DNA from: 2-01-FULL-49-22 sp964585885 | Lineage (GTDB): Bacteria > Patescibacteriota > Saccharimonadia > Saccharimonadales > UBA10212 | DNA length: 64,000 nucleotides | Assembly: GCA_964585885.1 (NCBI GenBank) | Contig: CAZPFQ010000001.1 | Location: forward strand, 62,001 to 126,000 | Direction: 5' to 3' | Shown: positions 1 through 8,298 of the stretch, piece after piece | Layout: the number at the start of each line of letters is the position of its first letter | Numbering within the stretch: position 1 is the first letter of the stretch | Translations under genes and position numbers: made by a program | The notes under the pieces: model-generated | What the model was told of the DNA's origin: nothing | The model's input: the letters and a program-made list of their open reading frames with translations, nothing else | Databases searched by the model: none

Positions 1-123
1 GTCGTTGGCGCTTAAGCGAGCTGATTGCTGTATCAGTGTATAAATCGTCATAATCAATATCGAAGCGGTACCGACTAAGGCTAGCCATTGCCTGACTCTA
101 CTCTCACTCAACAACTCACGCAT
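1..123 (-). CDS. N-terminus of an unknown membrane protein (runs off the window)
   Basis: Only the first 41 codons are inside the window, with ATG at 121-123 on the minus strand. The peptide starts MRELLSESRVRQWLALVG and continues into a hydrophobic stretch (about residues 13-30) that looks like one membrane-spanning helix, followed by a polar segment ending QSARLSAND. This suits a single-pass protein with a short cytoplasmic N-terminus. A TATAAT box lies 7 bases before the ATG and no Shine-Dalgarno is seen, so the gene probably has its own leaderless promoter inside the gap after folA. The family is not recognised; the rest of the gene is missing. Confidence 0.6.
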   Translation of the reverse strand, partial: MRELLSESRVRQWLALVGTASILIMTIYTLIQQSARLSAND

Positions 124-130
124 AAGCACT

Positions 131-136
131 ATTATA
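131..136 (-). promoter_or_regulatory. -10 box of a leaderless promoter
   Basis: On the minus strand this reads TATAAT, with 7 bases to the ATG at 123. The transcript would start at or beside the start codon. No convincing -35 hexamer is seen. Confidence 0.5.
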
Positions 137-144
137 GACATTTT

Positions 145-633
145 TTAACGCTCAAGAACAACAAACTCGTAGTCGTACTGGTTTTTACCATTCGCGCCAT
201 GCTTTTTTGACGACATTTGCTCCCATTCATTCGAGTCGTACTCAAAAAACTTATCACCGTCAATTTCGGCATCCACTTTCGTTAAATATATCCTGTCCAG
301 TCGTGGCATCGCCTCTTTATAAACTTGCTCGCCGCCGATAATAAACACCTCCTCGCTCCCATTTTGTTTTTCCGCTACCTTGATTGCCTCATCCAGCGAC
401 CCGACAACCTTACTCCCCCCCGCCACTTGATATCCTTCGTCACGAGTTATAACTAAGTTATAACGTCCCGGCAGAGTCCTGCCAATGGATTCGTGTGTCT
501 TGCGGCCCATTATTATGGGATGGCCCATCGTAACTTCTTTAAAATGCGCCAGCTCTGCCGGCAGATACCAGGGCAAGCCGCTCTCCTTGCCTATCACTCC
601 GTTTTTGGCCATCGCCACAATCGCCGAAATCAT
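145..633 (-). CDS. folA: Dihydrofolate reductase
   Basis: 162 aa, the usual DHFR length. It reduces dihydrofolate to tetrahydrofolate with NADPH, regenerating the cofactor that ThyA oxidises. The N-terminus ISAIVAMAKNGVIGK, the LPW motif (W22) and an acidic residue at E27, in the place of the proton-donating Asp27 of the E. coli enzyme, are visible. GRKTHESIG and the IIGGEQVY glycine motif (NADPH binding) follow. The start codon overlaps the thyA stop by 4 bases (ATGA), so the two are translationally coupled. No other folate genes are in the window. Confidence 0.95.
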   Translation of the reverse strand: MISAIVAMAKNGVIGKESGLPWYLPAELAHFKEVTMGHPIIMGRKTHESIGRTLPGRYNLVITRDEGYQVAGGSKVVGSLDEAIKVAEKQNGSEEVFIIGGEQVYKEAMPRLDRIYLTKVDAEIDGDKFFEYDSNEWEQMSSKKHGANGKNQYDYEFVVLER

Positions 634-1547
634 ACGGCGATAGGTGCGTAAATTGCCGGATCAGGATCGTAGCCCACAAGCTCGAAATCTTCGAATACGA
701 AATCGTCAATATTCAAAACCCTTGGATTGATCTTCATGGTCGGAAGTTTCTTGGGTTTGCGGGATAACTGTTCGTCTACTTGTTTCAGATGATTCAGGTA
801 AAGGTGAGTATCGCCAAACGCATGTACAAAGTCGCCGGGCTTTAATCCTGTCACTTGAGCAATCATCATTGTAAGCAGTGCGTACGATGCGATATTGAAC
901 GGTACACCCAAAAATGTATCCGCGCTGCGCTGGTACATAAGACAGCTGAGTCTGCCGTCCGATACGTAGAACTGAAACAGGAGGTGGCACGGCGGTAATC
1001 CGGCCTTTGCCATCTCTTCAACATCAGCTGTGTTCCAAGCGGAGACAATCATGCGCCGCGAATCAGGGTTCGACTTAATTGTTTTAATGACTTCTTTTAT
1101 TTGGTCGATATGCCGGCCGTCTGGTGTCGGCCAGTTGCGCCACTGATAACCGTATACCGGCCCGAGCTCACCCCACCGCTTAGCAAACTTGTCGTTCGCC
1201 TTGATGTTATCAGTGAATTTCTTTATCCCTTCCTGCCACTGCTTGCTGGCACTGTCGGGTAACTTTCTGCCCTGCTCCATCAGGTAATGCCGGTACGGCC
1301 ACTCGTCCCATATGTGTATGTCGTTATCTACCAGATATTTGATGTTTGTACTGCCCTGCAAGAACCAGAGGAGCTCGTGGATTACACCGCGCATAAAAAG
1401 CTTCTTTGTAGTCATCGCTGGAAAGCCTTTGCCGAGGTCAAAGCGCATAATCCGTCCAAAAACGCTAATTGTGCCTACGCCGGTTCTGTCGGACTTCTTT
1501 ACTCCGTTTTTCTTGATATCCTCCAGCAAATCCAGATACTGCCTCAT
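630..1547 (-). CDS. thyA: Thymidylate synthase (ThyA type)
   Basis: 305 aa. It methylates dUMP to dTMP using methylene-tetrahydrofolate. The phosphate-binding arginine lies in KSDRTGVGT (about residue 21), the catalytic Cys is at about 187 in LPPCHLLFQFYV, and QRSADTFLGVPFNIASYA and the C-terminal APIAV are conserved. It is longer than the 264-aa E. coli enzyme because of an insert at about residues 88-125, as in Lactobacillus-type ThyA. First gene of thyA-folA. A TAAAAT box 8 bases before the ATG suggests a leaderless mRNA. The window also holds a decayed ThyX-like domain (in the kinase at 27885-29846), so ThyA is the credible dTMP source. Confidence 0.97.
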   Translation of the reverse strand: MRQYLDLLEDIKKNGVKKSDRTGVGTISVFGRIMRFDLGKGFPAMTTKKLFMRGVIHELLWFLQGSTNIKYLVDNDIHIWDEWPYRHYLMEQGRKLPDSASKQWQEGIKKFTDNIKANDKFAKRWGELGPVYGYQWRNWPTPDGRHIDQIKEVIKTIKSNPDSRRMIVSAWNTADVEEMAKAGLPPCHLLFQFYVSDGRLSCLMYQRSADTFLGVPFNIASYALLTMMIAQVTGLKPGDFVHAFGDTHLYLNHLKQVDEQLSRKPKKLPTMKINPRVLNIDDFVFEDFELVGYDPDPAIYAPIAV

Positions 1548-1555
1548 TAAAATTA

Positions 1556-1561
1556 ATTTTA
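1556..1561 (-). promoter_or_regulatory. -10 box of the thyA-folA promoter
   Basis: Minus strand TAAAAT, 8 bases before the thyA ATG at 1547. It lies in the short divergent gap between thyA and the FAD oxidase gene. No ribosome binding site fits between it and the ATG. Confidence 0.4.
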
Positions 1562-1610
1562 CACTGTCGTTATTGCTTGAGCGTTGTATTTTAAGTTAAG
1601 CTTAAGGGTA

Positions 1611-3269
1611 ATGGAACAATTCGTTGAGACCCTCAAGGCTCGCGGGTTCGAGGGCGAAGCGGCGGTAGACGAGCCGACACTTCAGAATTACGCGCATGAC
1701 GCATCACTATTTGAGCTAGTTCCGCGAATGGTTACTTTCCCGAAAAATGAAGAAGACTTAAAGAGGCTAGTTGTTTCGGCCTATTTTTGCCGGCAAGCTA
1801 TTCCCGAACTATCCCTTACAGCGCGTAGCGGTGGAACGTGTATGTCTGGCGGGTCCATCAACGACTCGGTGATAATCGATTTCACGAAGTACTTCAATAG
1901 GATTGAGTCCGTAACTGCGCAGCATGCCCAAGCCCAGCCCGGAGTATATTACCGTGATTTCGAGAAGGCTACGTTGGCAAAAGGCGGCCTGATGCCGTCG
2001 TTTCCGGCATCACGGGAGCTGGCTACTATCGGAGGTATGGTAGCTAATTTTTCCGGCGGTGAAAAGTCATTGCAATACGGTAAAATAGATAACTTTGTCA
2101 AAAAACTCAACGTTGTGCTGAGCGACGGCCAAGCATACGAAGTGGAGCCACTAAACAAGCAGGAACTCGAAGCCAAGAAAAACCAACGGAATTTTGAGGG
2201 TGAGTTGTATCAGCAAATGTTTGATCTGGTTGAGAAAAATTACGACAAAATTAAGGCTGCCAAACCGAAAGTCAGTAAAAATTCAACCGGCTACAATCTC
2301 TGGGACGTGTGGGATCGTGACAAGGGCGTATTTGACCTCACAAAGCTGATTGTAGGTTCGCAAGGTACTCTTGGTTTAGTATCAGACATTGATTTCCGAC
2401 TCATCCAAGATAAACCACATTCCGGTGTGCTAGTTTGTTTTATGAAAAGTAAAAACCTAGACAGTTTGGGAGAGCTCATCAACGATGTGGTAGCGACAAA
2501 GCCTGCTAGCTTCGAAGCATTCGACAACTACACACTGATGCTGGCCATAAAGTTCTTTCCGTATTTCCATAAAACACTCGGGTGGGGCGGACTGATAAAG
2601 CTGGGTCTGCAACTGATTCCCGACGGACTTTTGCTGTTCCGAGGCATACCAAAGATGGTGCTGCTTATTGAATATACGGCCGATACTCCGGAAGAGGTCG
2701 CCCAAAAAGTCCACGCCATGCGCGAAAAACTTAAGCCTTATAAGTTGGAGGCAATGGAAGAAGACTCGACGGAAGCTAAAGCCTGGAAATTCCGAATCAT
2801 CAGGCGGGAAAGCTTCAACCTGCTTCGAAAGAAAGTTAAAGACAAGCACACGGCGCCCTTTATTGATGATTTCGTTGTTCCGCCAGCTCGCCTTGTGGAG
2901 TTCTTGCCAAGACTGCGTTCGATAATCAAGAAGTATCAGTTAATGGCAACTCTAGCCGGGCACATGGGGGATGGCAACTTCCATGTTATACCGCTGATGA
3001 AAATAGAGGATCCAGCAGAAAAGGCTAAACTTATGCCGGCGATGAAAGAAGTAAATGAACTGGTTTTGAGCTACGGCGGCTCTATATCCGGTGAGCACAA
3101 TGATGGCATGATTCGCGGTCCCTGGCTGCCTCAGATGTACGGCGAAGAAGTGTTTGAATTGTTCAAACAAACTAAAAAGATATTCGATCCGCACAACCTA
3201 TTCAACCCCCACAAGAAAACCGATGCTAGCTGGGAATTCTCAATGTCCCACTTGCGCGAACATTTTTAG
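1611..3269 (+). CDS. FAD-linked oxidase, GlcD/D-lactate dehydrogenase family
   Basis: 552 aa from the ATG at 1611. A TTG at 1584 would add nine residues but lacks family support, and AAGGG lies just before the ATG. The N-terminal FAD-binding domain (PCMH/VAO type) shows TARSGGTCMSGG and ELATIGGMVANFSGG. The C-terminal FAD-oxidase domain shows AGHMGDGNFHV and SGEHNDGMIRG, with the typical ending FDPHNLFNPH. Family members oxidise 2-hydroxy acids such as D-lactate or glycolate. There is no Fe-S domain and no signal peptide. It converges on the cytochrome bo3 operon, so it may feed electrons to quinone, but substrate and acceptor are inferred only. Confidence 0.85.
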   Translation: MEQFVETLKARGFEGEAAVDEPTLQNYAHDASLFELVPRMVTFPKNEEDLKRLVVSAYFCRQAIPELSLTARSGGTCMSGGSINDSVIIDFTKYFNRIESVTAQHAQAQPGVYYRDFEKATLAKGGLMPSFPASRELATIGGMVANFSGGEKSLQYGKIDNFVKKLNVVLSDGQAYEVEPLNKQELEAKKNQRNFEGELYQQMFDLVEKNYDKIKAAKPKVSKNSTGYNLWDVWDRDKGVFDLTKLIVGSQGTLGLVSDIDFRLIQDKPHSGVLVCFMKSKNLDSLGELINDVVATKPASFEAFDNYTLMLAIKFFPYFHKTLGWGGLIKLGLQLIPDGLLLFRGIPKMVLLIEYTADTPEEVAQKVHAMREKLKPYKLEAMEEDSTEAKAWKFRIIRRESFNLLRKKVKDKHTAPFIDDFVVPPARLVEFLPRLRSIIKKYQLMATLAGHMGDGNFHVIPLMKIEDPAEKAKLMPAMKEVNELVLSYGGSISGEHNDGMIRGPWLPQMYGEEVFELFKQTKKIFDPHNLFNPHKKTDASWEFSMSHLREHF

Positions 3270-3535
3270 CGGGGGGTGTTCCCTGGATCAACCATTTTTC
3301 GGTTAGCTAGAACCATTAAGGACGAGACGACAGCAAGATAGACTAAGCCGGAAATACAGACTGAAAGAATCGGCGAATGCTTTACAACGCTCAAAGCCGT
3401 GCCGCTAACTAATACGGCAACGATAAGAAGAGAGGAGCCGCTCTGCTTTGCTTTTGAAGGCTTAAAATAGTTAACCGCGGCTAAAGCCAGGCTACTAAGT
3501 GCCAGAAGAATATGAACCACAACCAACATAAGCAT
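3266..3535 (-). CDS. Small membrane protein at the end of the cyo operon
   Basis: 89 aa with about three hydrophobic helices (roughly residues 2-22, 34-50 and 54-80). It starts 13 bases after cyoE and its stop overlaps the stop of the converging FAD oxidase by 4 bases. No family was recognised and there are no His or Cys clusters indicating metal binding. Position suggests co-transcription with cyoABCDE and possibly a role in oxidase assembly or as an accessory subunit, but that is inference from neighbourhood alone. Confidence 0.65.
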   Translation of the reverse strand: MLMLVVVHILLALSSLALAAVNYFKPSKAKQSGSSLLIVAVLVSGTALSVVKHSPILSVCISGLVYLAVVSSLMVLANRKMVDPGNTPR

Positions 3536-3548
3536 GATTATAAACTAT

Positions 3549-4403
3549 TCATGGCAGAATCGAAGCCAGAGACAAAATTGCACAGTAAGTTAACAAAACA
3601 ACTAGCGAAAACTTAAAGATATCCCTGGCCCAAACGTCGCTGTTTACCGATTTGAGCTTCAAAATGCCCCGAACTAGCCATGCGACGGACAGGCCAAGCA
3701 TCGCAAGGAAGTAAACATAGCCACTATAGCCCGCCACGCTCAAATAAACGGTAACCAGCCCAAAAAGCCCTATATAGACTAAAATATATGCCTTAGTCTT
3801 GGCGATGCCTTTCTTGGCCGGCAGTATTGGCATTTTTGCAGCCTTGTAGTCGCGCAATCTATAAATTCCAATCGCAAAAAAATGTGCCATCTGCCACGAA
3901 AGCATGCTAAAGAACAATATAGCTGTAGCCAGATCCAGCTCGCCCCTGACTGCCGTGTACCCTGCAACTATGGAAGCACCTCCCGGAACAGTGCCAATGA
4001 GTGTGCTGTGGACTGTCCGGCGTTTGGCGGCGCCATAAATCACTACATAAGTGATGAATCCAATCGCAACAGCTGTAAATGTTGTCCAATTGGTGAGCAT
4101 AAGCAGCCAGAAACCGACGCCAGCCAATACAATGGCCAATGTGAGAGCTTTTCGAACCGGCAAGTCTCCATTTGGTATTGCTCTTTTTTTGGTGCGTTCC
4201 ATCAAACTATCTATGTCCTTATCAATGGCATTATTCAGCACGCAGGCCGAAGCAATCACAAGGTATAGACCCAGCACAAAATATATGTAACTAAAATGAA
4301 ACTTCCACTCGGAAGCAAATAGCATGGCCGCAACTCCCGTCATGACGTTAGTCAAGGTTCGTTCGGGCTTAGTTAGGCGCCAGTAAACTGATGCGTCGGT
4401 AAT
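3549..4403 (-). CDS. cyoE: Heme O synthase (protoheme IX farnesyltransferase), probable AUU start
   Basis: 284 aa if it starts at ATT (4401-4403). Prenylates heme B to heme O for the bo3 oxidase; membrane UbiA-type prenyltransferase. The first Asp-rich motif reads NNAIDKDIDSLMERTKKRAIP. The first conventional start, TTG at 4353-4355, would delete the conserved N-terminal YWRLTKPERT segment, which is encoded in frame just upstream. ATT directly follows the cyoD stop (TAAATT), with GAGGGAG 8 bases before it; nothing resembling a ribosome binding site precedes the TTG. AUU initiation is therefore the best reading, with translational coupling to cyoD. Several hydrophobic helices follow, as expected for the family. 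Confidence 0.9.
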   Translation of the reverse strand: MTDASVYWRLTKPERTLTNVMTGVAAMLFASEWKFHFSYIYFVLGLYLVIASACVLNNAIDKDIDSLMERTKKRAIPNGDLPVRKALTLAIVLAGVGFWLLMLTNWTTFTAVAIGFITYVVIYGAAKRRTVHSTLIGTVPGGASIVAGYTAVRGELDLATAILFFSMLSWQMAHFFAIGIYRLRDYKAAKMPILPAKKGIAKTKAYILVYIGLFGLVTVYLSVAGYSGYVYFLAMLGLSVAWLVRGILKLKSVNSDVWARDIFKFSLVVLLTYCAILSLASILP

Positions 4404-4802
4404 TTAACGGACTCCCTCGTCGTGGATTATATGTTCATCTGAGTAAGTCGGAACAGCCTGATGGCCATAGTGGCGGTTTAGGTTGAACATTATCCATACC
4501 GAACCGATTACCAAGATGGCCACTATTAAAAACGCGAATGCTAGCACGGCTAGATTCCACCTTGGTTTTGATTCTCGGCTTAAGTGCAGGAAAAAAACCA
4601 ACTGTACTACTAACTGGACCAGGGCCAGGACAATAACCAAGGGGTTGAGCCAATTATCGGAAATAAAAACGTGATGGGTATTGACGTGACGCCACACAAT
4701 TGAATAAGCACTGATAGTCAATAGCAGAGAAAGAACGTAGCCGGCTACATATGTAGAAGTAGCGGCTGCTGGCAGCTCGGCTTGGTTTTTTTCGTGGCTC
4801 AT
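4404..4802 (-). CDS. cyoD: Cytochrome bo3 quinol oxidase subunit IV
   Basis: 132 aa; small subunit that stabilises the oxidase. Three hydrophobic helices (about residues 20-40, 50-74 and 84-108). LVVQLVFFLHL and GSVWIMFNLN match the CyoD/COX4 prokaryotic family. Usual CyoD is about 110 aa; the extra length is a polar C-terminal tail. The start overlaps cyoC by 4 bases. The stop TAA is followed directly in the same frame by the cyoE coding sequence. Confidence 0.93.
   Translation of the reverse strand: MSHEKNQAELPAAATSTYVAGYVLSLLLTISAYSIVWRHVNTHHVFISDNWLNPLVIVLALVQLVVQLVFFLHLSRESKPRWNLAVLAFAFLIVAILVIGSVWIMFNLNRHYGHQAVPTYSDEHIIHDEGVR
4412..4418 (-). promoter_or_regulatory. Ribosome binding site that decides the cyoE start
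   Basis: Minus strand GAGGGAG inside the last codons of cyoD, 8 bases before ATT at 4401-4403. The spacing is ideal for that ATT and far too long for the TTG at 4353-4355. Confidence 0.6.
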
Positions 4803-5392
4803 TCAATTACTCCCATAAGATAAACTATTGTAAAAATAAATATCCATACTACATCAAGGAAATGCCAGAACATGGTGAGCATTGTTAGTTTCCGAAGGTT
4901 TCCCTCTTTGAACCCACTCCGATAAATCCGAGTTGCAAGGGCGGCCATCCACACCAAACCGACTGTAATATGAGCCCCGTGAGTTCCAACAAGAGTAAAG
5001 AAGGATGTCAAAAAACCGCTACGTCGCCAGCCATAGCCCTGAGTCGCTAAATGGCGGAATTCGCGCAACTCGAGTACTAAAAAGCACAGTCCAAGCAGTA
5101 AGGTCAGACCTAGGAGCCAAAAGAAAGCTTGGCGATTTTTTTGCCGAGCCGCCAACCACGCCAGGCCACAACTAAAGCTACTTGTCAGAAGAAACAGCGT
5201 CTGAGTTAGCACCAGCGGCAGGCTGAAAATATCTTGACCGGATGGTCCGCCGTAGGTGTTGTGGCGCAATACGGCGAATGTCGCAAATAAAGTGGCGAAT
5301 AACACACAGTCCGTCATTAGGTATATCCAAAATCCTAATAGCGTATTGTCTTGCTCTTGGTTCTCGGCGATTTGGACATGTGAAGAGCTCAT
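4799..5392 (-). CDS. cyoC: Cytochrome bo3 quinol oxidase subunit III
   Basis: 197 aa, close to the 204 aa of E. coli CyoC. Five helices; conserved signs are GFWIYLMTDCVLFATLFA near the N-terminus, VGTHGAHITVGLVWM, and FWHFLDVVWIFIF near the C-terminus. Subunit III supports the catalytic subunit I and has no metal centre. It overlaps cyoB and cyoD by 4 bases at each end, so the operon is translationally coupled. Confidence 0.96.
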   Translation of the reverse strand: MSSSHVQIAENQEQDNTLLGFWIYLMTDCVLFATLFATFAVLRHNTYGGPSGQDIFSLPLVLTQTLFLLTSSFSCGLAWLAARQKNRQAFFWLLGLTLLLGLCFLVLELREFRHLATQGYGWRRSGFLTSFFTLVGTHGAHITVGLVWMAALATRIYRSGFKEGNLRKLTMLTMFWHFLDVVWIFIFTIVYLMGVIE

Positions 5393-7359
5393 GCGTAGGT
5401 TCCACTTCTGGTCTTTTCGAGCCTCGCTACCGTATCAGCTCTAAGTGTGTACTCATTTGACGTGCTAAACCCGCGGATCATTAACAGAGCTATCATTGCC
5501 AGAAGAGCCAGCAGTGACAGCCAATATATGTGCCAAACGATAGCAAACCCCAGCGTAAATGCCAGAGCGGCTATCATAAGTGGTAGCGGTGAATTTTTTG
5601 GTAGCCGAATGGGTTGGTATTCAACGCTATTCGGTCGCTTTTTGAGTTTCTTCATTACCCAAAACGCATCCCTGTTTTCGCCGTTAGGTATATGCGCAAA
5701 GTTATAAAAAGGTGGCGGTGATGATGTTGACCATTCTAGCGTTCGACCGTTCCATGGGTCGCCACTTAAATCCATATTGCTATGGCGGTCGCGGATACTG
5801 AAAAATACCTGCAGCATCTGAAAGAATATTCCTGCGACGATTACAGCGACCCCAACAGCTGCGACAATAAATAGCTGTTGCCAGCCAAGAGAAGCGTCGT
5901 AGTGGTCGAGCCTTCTTGTCGCACCCATTAAACCGAGGATGTATAGCGGCACAAAAGCCAGTAAGAATCCAATAAACCAACACCAAAAAGCATACCTGCC
6001 AAAACGCTCATTAAGCTTGAATCCAAAAATTTTAGGAAACCAATAAGTTAGGCCGGCAAAAAATCCGAAAACCACGCCTCCGATAATCATTGTGTGGAAA
6101 TGGGCAACCAAAAAAAGGCTGTTATGCAGTTGAAAGTCTGCAGGCGGAACGGCCATGATAACCCCTGCTACACCTCCGATAGTAAAGGTTGCTACAAAAG
6201 CCATAAACCACAGCATTGGTGTTGCGAAATGGATTCGACCTCTGTACATGGTAAATAACCAGTTAAATATTTTAACTCCCGTAGGGACGGCAATAGCCAT
6301 TGTCATGACGCCAAAAAAAGCATTCACGTTGGCTCCTGCCCCCATGGTAAAGAAGTGGTGTAGCCAGACTAAAAACGACAGCACAACAATAGCCCAAGTC
6401 GCCCAGACCATGGATGTATAGCCAAACAGTGCCTTTCGTGAGAAAGTTGGCACGATCTCTGAGAATATACCAAATGCCGGCAGAATTAGGATATATACCT
6501 CCGGATGCCCCCAAGCCCAAATCAAATTCACATACATTGTGGGATTACCACCGAACATCGAAGTAAAGAAGTGCATCCCAAGGGTGCGGTCCAATGCCAG
6601 CATCGTAAGCGTCGCAGTTAAGATCGGGAAAGCAAACAATATGAGAGTCAAACTGCCAAGTACGCTCCAGCAGAACATCGGCATTTTCATTAGCTTCATT
6701 CCCGGCGCGCGCATTTTAATTATTGTTACAAAGAAGTTGATCGCCGATAGAAGACTGCCAATACCGGCTATTTGCAAGCCCCATATCCAATAATCAACCC
6801 CTACCCCGGGACTATATGCGAGTTCGGATAGCGGCGGATAGGCCAACCAGCCGGTTGCAGCAAACTCACCACCTATGGCCAGTGAAGTGTTGATCAGCAT
6901 AGCACCGGCGAAGAATAGCCAGAAACTGGTGGCATTCAGAAATGGGAAAGCAACGTCACGCGAGCCTATCTGGAGAGGCACAATAAGATTGAATAGTCCA
7001 AACATTAGGCCCATGGCCAGGAAAAAAATCATGATTGTCCCATGTGCTGTGAACACCTGCTGGAAATGTGCGGAGTCCAAGAAGCCTTGGTGATTACCTA
7101 CAGCTGTTGCCTGCTGGGCTCGCATCATTACTGCGTCAATAACTCCTCGAAGACCCATGGCAACGGCCACAACTATGTACATAACGCCGATTTTTTTCGG
7201 GTCTAGGCTGGTTAGCCATTCACGCCACAGCCAGCGCCACTTTTTCTTATAGGTCAGATAGCCGACGACGGTTAAGAAGATTAGACCCATTGAAACCACA
7301 CCGCCAAGCGTGACGGGGTCAGTCGGGATAGCATTTATATTTAGCCTACCGAGCATCAA
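5389..7359 (-). CDS. cyoB: Cytochrome bo3 quinol oxidase subunit I (heme-copper catalytic subunit)
   Basis: 656 aa, against 663 in E. coli. It reduces O2 to water with electrons from quinol and pumps protons. Residues matching the E. coli enzyme are present: heme ligand H106 (FTAHGTIM), D-channel D135 (GSRDVAFPFLN), CuB ligand H285, E287 and cross-linked Y289 (GHPEVY), H334-H335 (WLHHFF), and HFH at about 420-422 for the heme and CuB ligands. The ATSFW and SSPPPFYNF motifs are also there. It is close to proteobacterial CyoB, so horizontal origin is plausible. Nothing suggests inactivity. Confidence 0.98.
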   Translation of the reverse strand: MMLGRLNINAIPTDPVTLGGVVSMGLIFLTVVGYLTYKKKWRWLWREWLTSLDPKKIGVMYIVVAVAMGLRGVIDAVMMRAQQATAVGNHQGFLDSAHFQQVFTAHGTIMIFFLAMGLMFGLFNLIVPLQIGSRDVAFPFLNATSFWLFFAGAMLINTSLAIGGEFAATGWLAYPPLSELAYSPGVGVDYWIWGLQIAGIGSLLSAINFFVTIIKMRAPGMKLMKMPMFCWSVLGSLTLILFAFPILTATLTMLALDRTLGMHFFTSMFGGNPTMYVNLIWAWGHPEVYILILPAFGIFSEIVPTFSRKALFGYTSMVWATWAIVVLSFLVWLHHFFTMGAGANVNAFFGVMTMAIAVPTGVKIFNWLFTMYRGRIHFATPMLWFMAFVATFTIGGVAGVIMAVPPADFQLHNSLFLVAHFHTMIIGGVVFGFFAGLTYWFPKIFGFKLNERFGRYAFWCWFIGFLLAFVPLYILGLMGATRRLDHYDASLGWQQLFIVAAVGVAVIVAGIFFQMLQVFFSIRDRHSNMDLSGDPWNGRTLEWSTSSPPPFYNFAHIPNGENRDAFWVMKKLKKRPNSVEYQPIRLPKNSPLPLMIAALAFTLGFAIVWHIYWLSLLALLAMIALLMIRGFSTSNEYTLRADTVARLEKTRSGTYA

Positions 7360-8252
7360 TGAGCCTCCTGGTTTATTAGCGACGGCTGCAATGCATAAGC
7401 AGGATGATTATATTTTTGGACTACATCGCTAAACAAATTTGGCGCGGAAAGCGAATAGAAGGCAACTTCAGCAGTTCCTTGCTTTGACAGCTTCTGGTAA
7501 CTTTGCGGGTCAAAAGTTGGCCATGATTGCTTTAGATTTTTGGCCCAAACCTCAAAGTCAGCTTTTGAGGTCGAATGGGCCAAAAAGTCCATTGACGCGA
7601 AGCCCTTGCCGCTAATATTAGCCGAAGAACCCCGAAAAAATCCTTTTTCGCTTGCCATAAGATGCAAATTGGTAGCCATGCCGCTCATAGCGTAAATTTG
7701 GCCGCCAAGTTTGGGTATCCAAAAAGAATTCATAGGAGCGTCAGAAGTAATTTGAAAATTTAGAGGTGTATTTTCCGGAAACTGGACATAGTTGACGCTA
7801 GCAATTTGTTGATTCGGATAGATAAAGAGCCACTTCCATTGCAGTGCTATAACTTGGATTGTAAGCGGCGTTTTTTGATTGGTAAGCGGTTTGAATGGGT
7901 CAAGTTCGTGCGAGCTTTTCCACGTAACAGTTCCTAGGATAATAATTATCAACAGAGGAACACCCCACCAAATGCCTTCGATTAAGCGGTTATGGTCAAA
8001 GTCGGGTTGATATACGCTGTTTTTGTTGCCTTCACGGTAGCGGTAGGCAAACCAAATAAGCATAAAAAAAACCGGTATCACGACAATCATCGATAATCCA
8101 ACGACTAGGAAGATAAGATTGCGTTCCTTGCTAGCTATCGGTCCGGAGGGTGATAGAACATCGATCTGCTGAGCGTTCAAATAAATAACGATAATAACCA
8201 GTCCGAATACAGCAAGCACTGCCAAAACCGTTGCTTTGATCTTTCTGCTCAT
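7356..8252 (-). CDS. cyoA: Cytochrome bo3 quinol oxidase subunit II
   Basis: 298 aa. An N-terminal hydrophobic segment (about 7-25), a second pair of membrane helices (about 48-70 and 95-112) and a periplasmic cupredoxin domain with QWKWLFIYP. The CuA-site Cys and His ligands are absent (no Cys in the protein), which identifies a quinol oxidase and not a cytochrome c oxidase. The N-terminus lacks the lipobox Cys of E. coli CyoA. First gene of cyoABCDE, overlapping cyoB by 4 bases. The two-component system ends 46 bases upstream and is a plausible regulator. Confidence 0.96.
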   Translation of the reverse strand: MSRKIKATVLAVLAVFGLVIIVIYLNAQQIDVLSPSGPIASKERNLIFLVVGLSMIVVIPVFFMLIWFAYRYREGNKNSVYQPDFDHNRLIEGIWWGVPLLIIIILGTVTWKSSHELDPFKPLTNQKTPLTIQVIALQWKWLFIYPNQQIASVNYVQFPENTPLNFQITSDAPMNSFWIPKLGGQIYAMSGMATNLHLMASEKGFFRGSSANISGKGFASMDFLAHSTSKADFEVWAKNLKQSWPTFDPQSYQKLSKQGTAEVAFYSLSAPNLFSDVVQKYNHPAYALQPSLINQEAH

Positions 8253-8263
8253 GCTTAGCTATT

Positions 8264-8269
8264 ACTATA
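8264..8269 (-). promoter_or_regulatory. Possible -10 box of the cyo operon promoter
   Basis: Minus strand TATAGT, 11 bases before the cyoA ATG, in the short gap after the histidine kinase gene. No clear -35 is seen. The alternative is read-through from the two-component genes. Confidence 0.35.
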
Positions 8270-8298
8270 CCAAGTTAGCGCTCGTATTAAGTACTCGC

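Noticed and set aside
1584..1610. Upstream TTG start for the FAD-linked oxidase
   Set aside because: It would add nine residues unlike the family N-terminus; the ATG at 1611 has AAGGG close by.
2457..2849. 130-codon antisense frame inside the FAD oxidase gene
   Set aside because: No ribosome binding site or recognisable family; it is a shadow of a well-supported gene.
3549..4802. cyoD and cyoE as one read-through fusion across TAA
   Set aside because: Both frames are the same with one TAA between, but GAGGGAG before ATT explains separate initiation, and no stop-suppression signal is seen.
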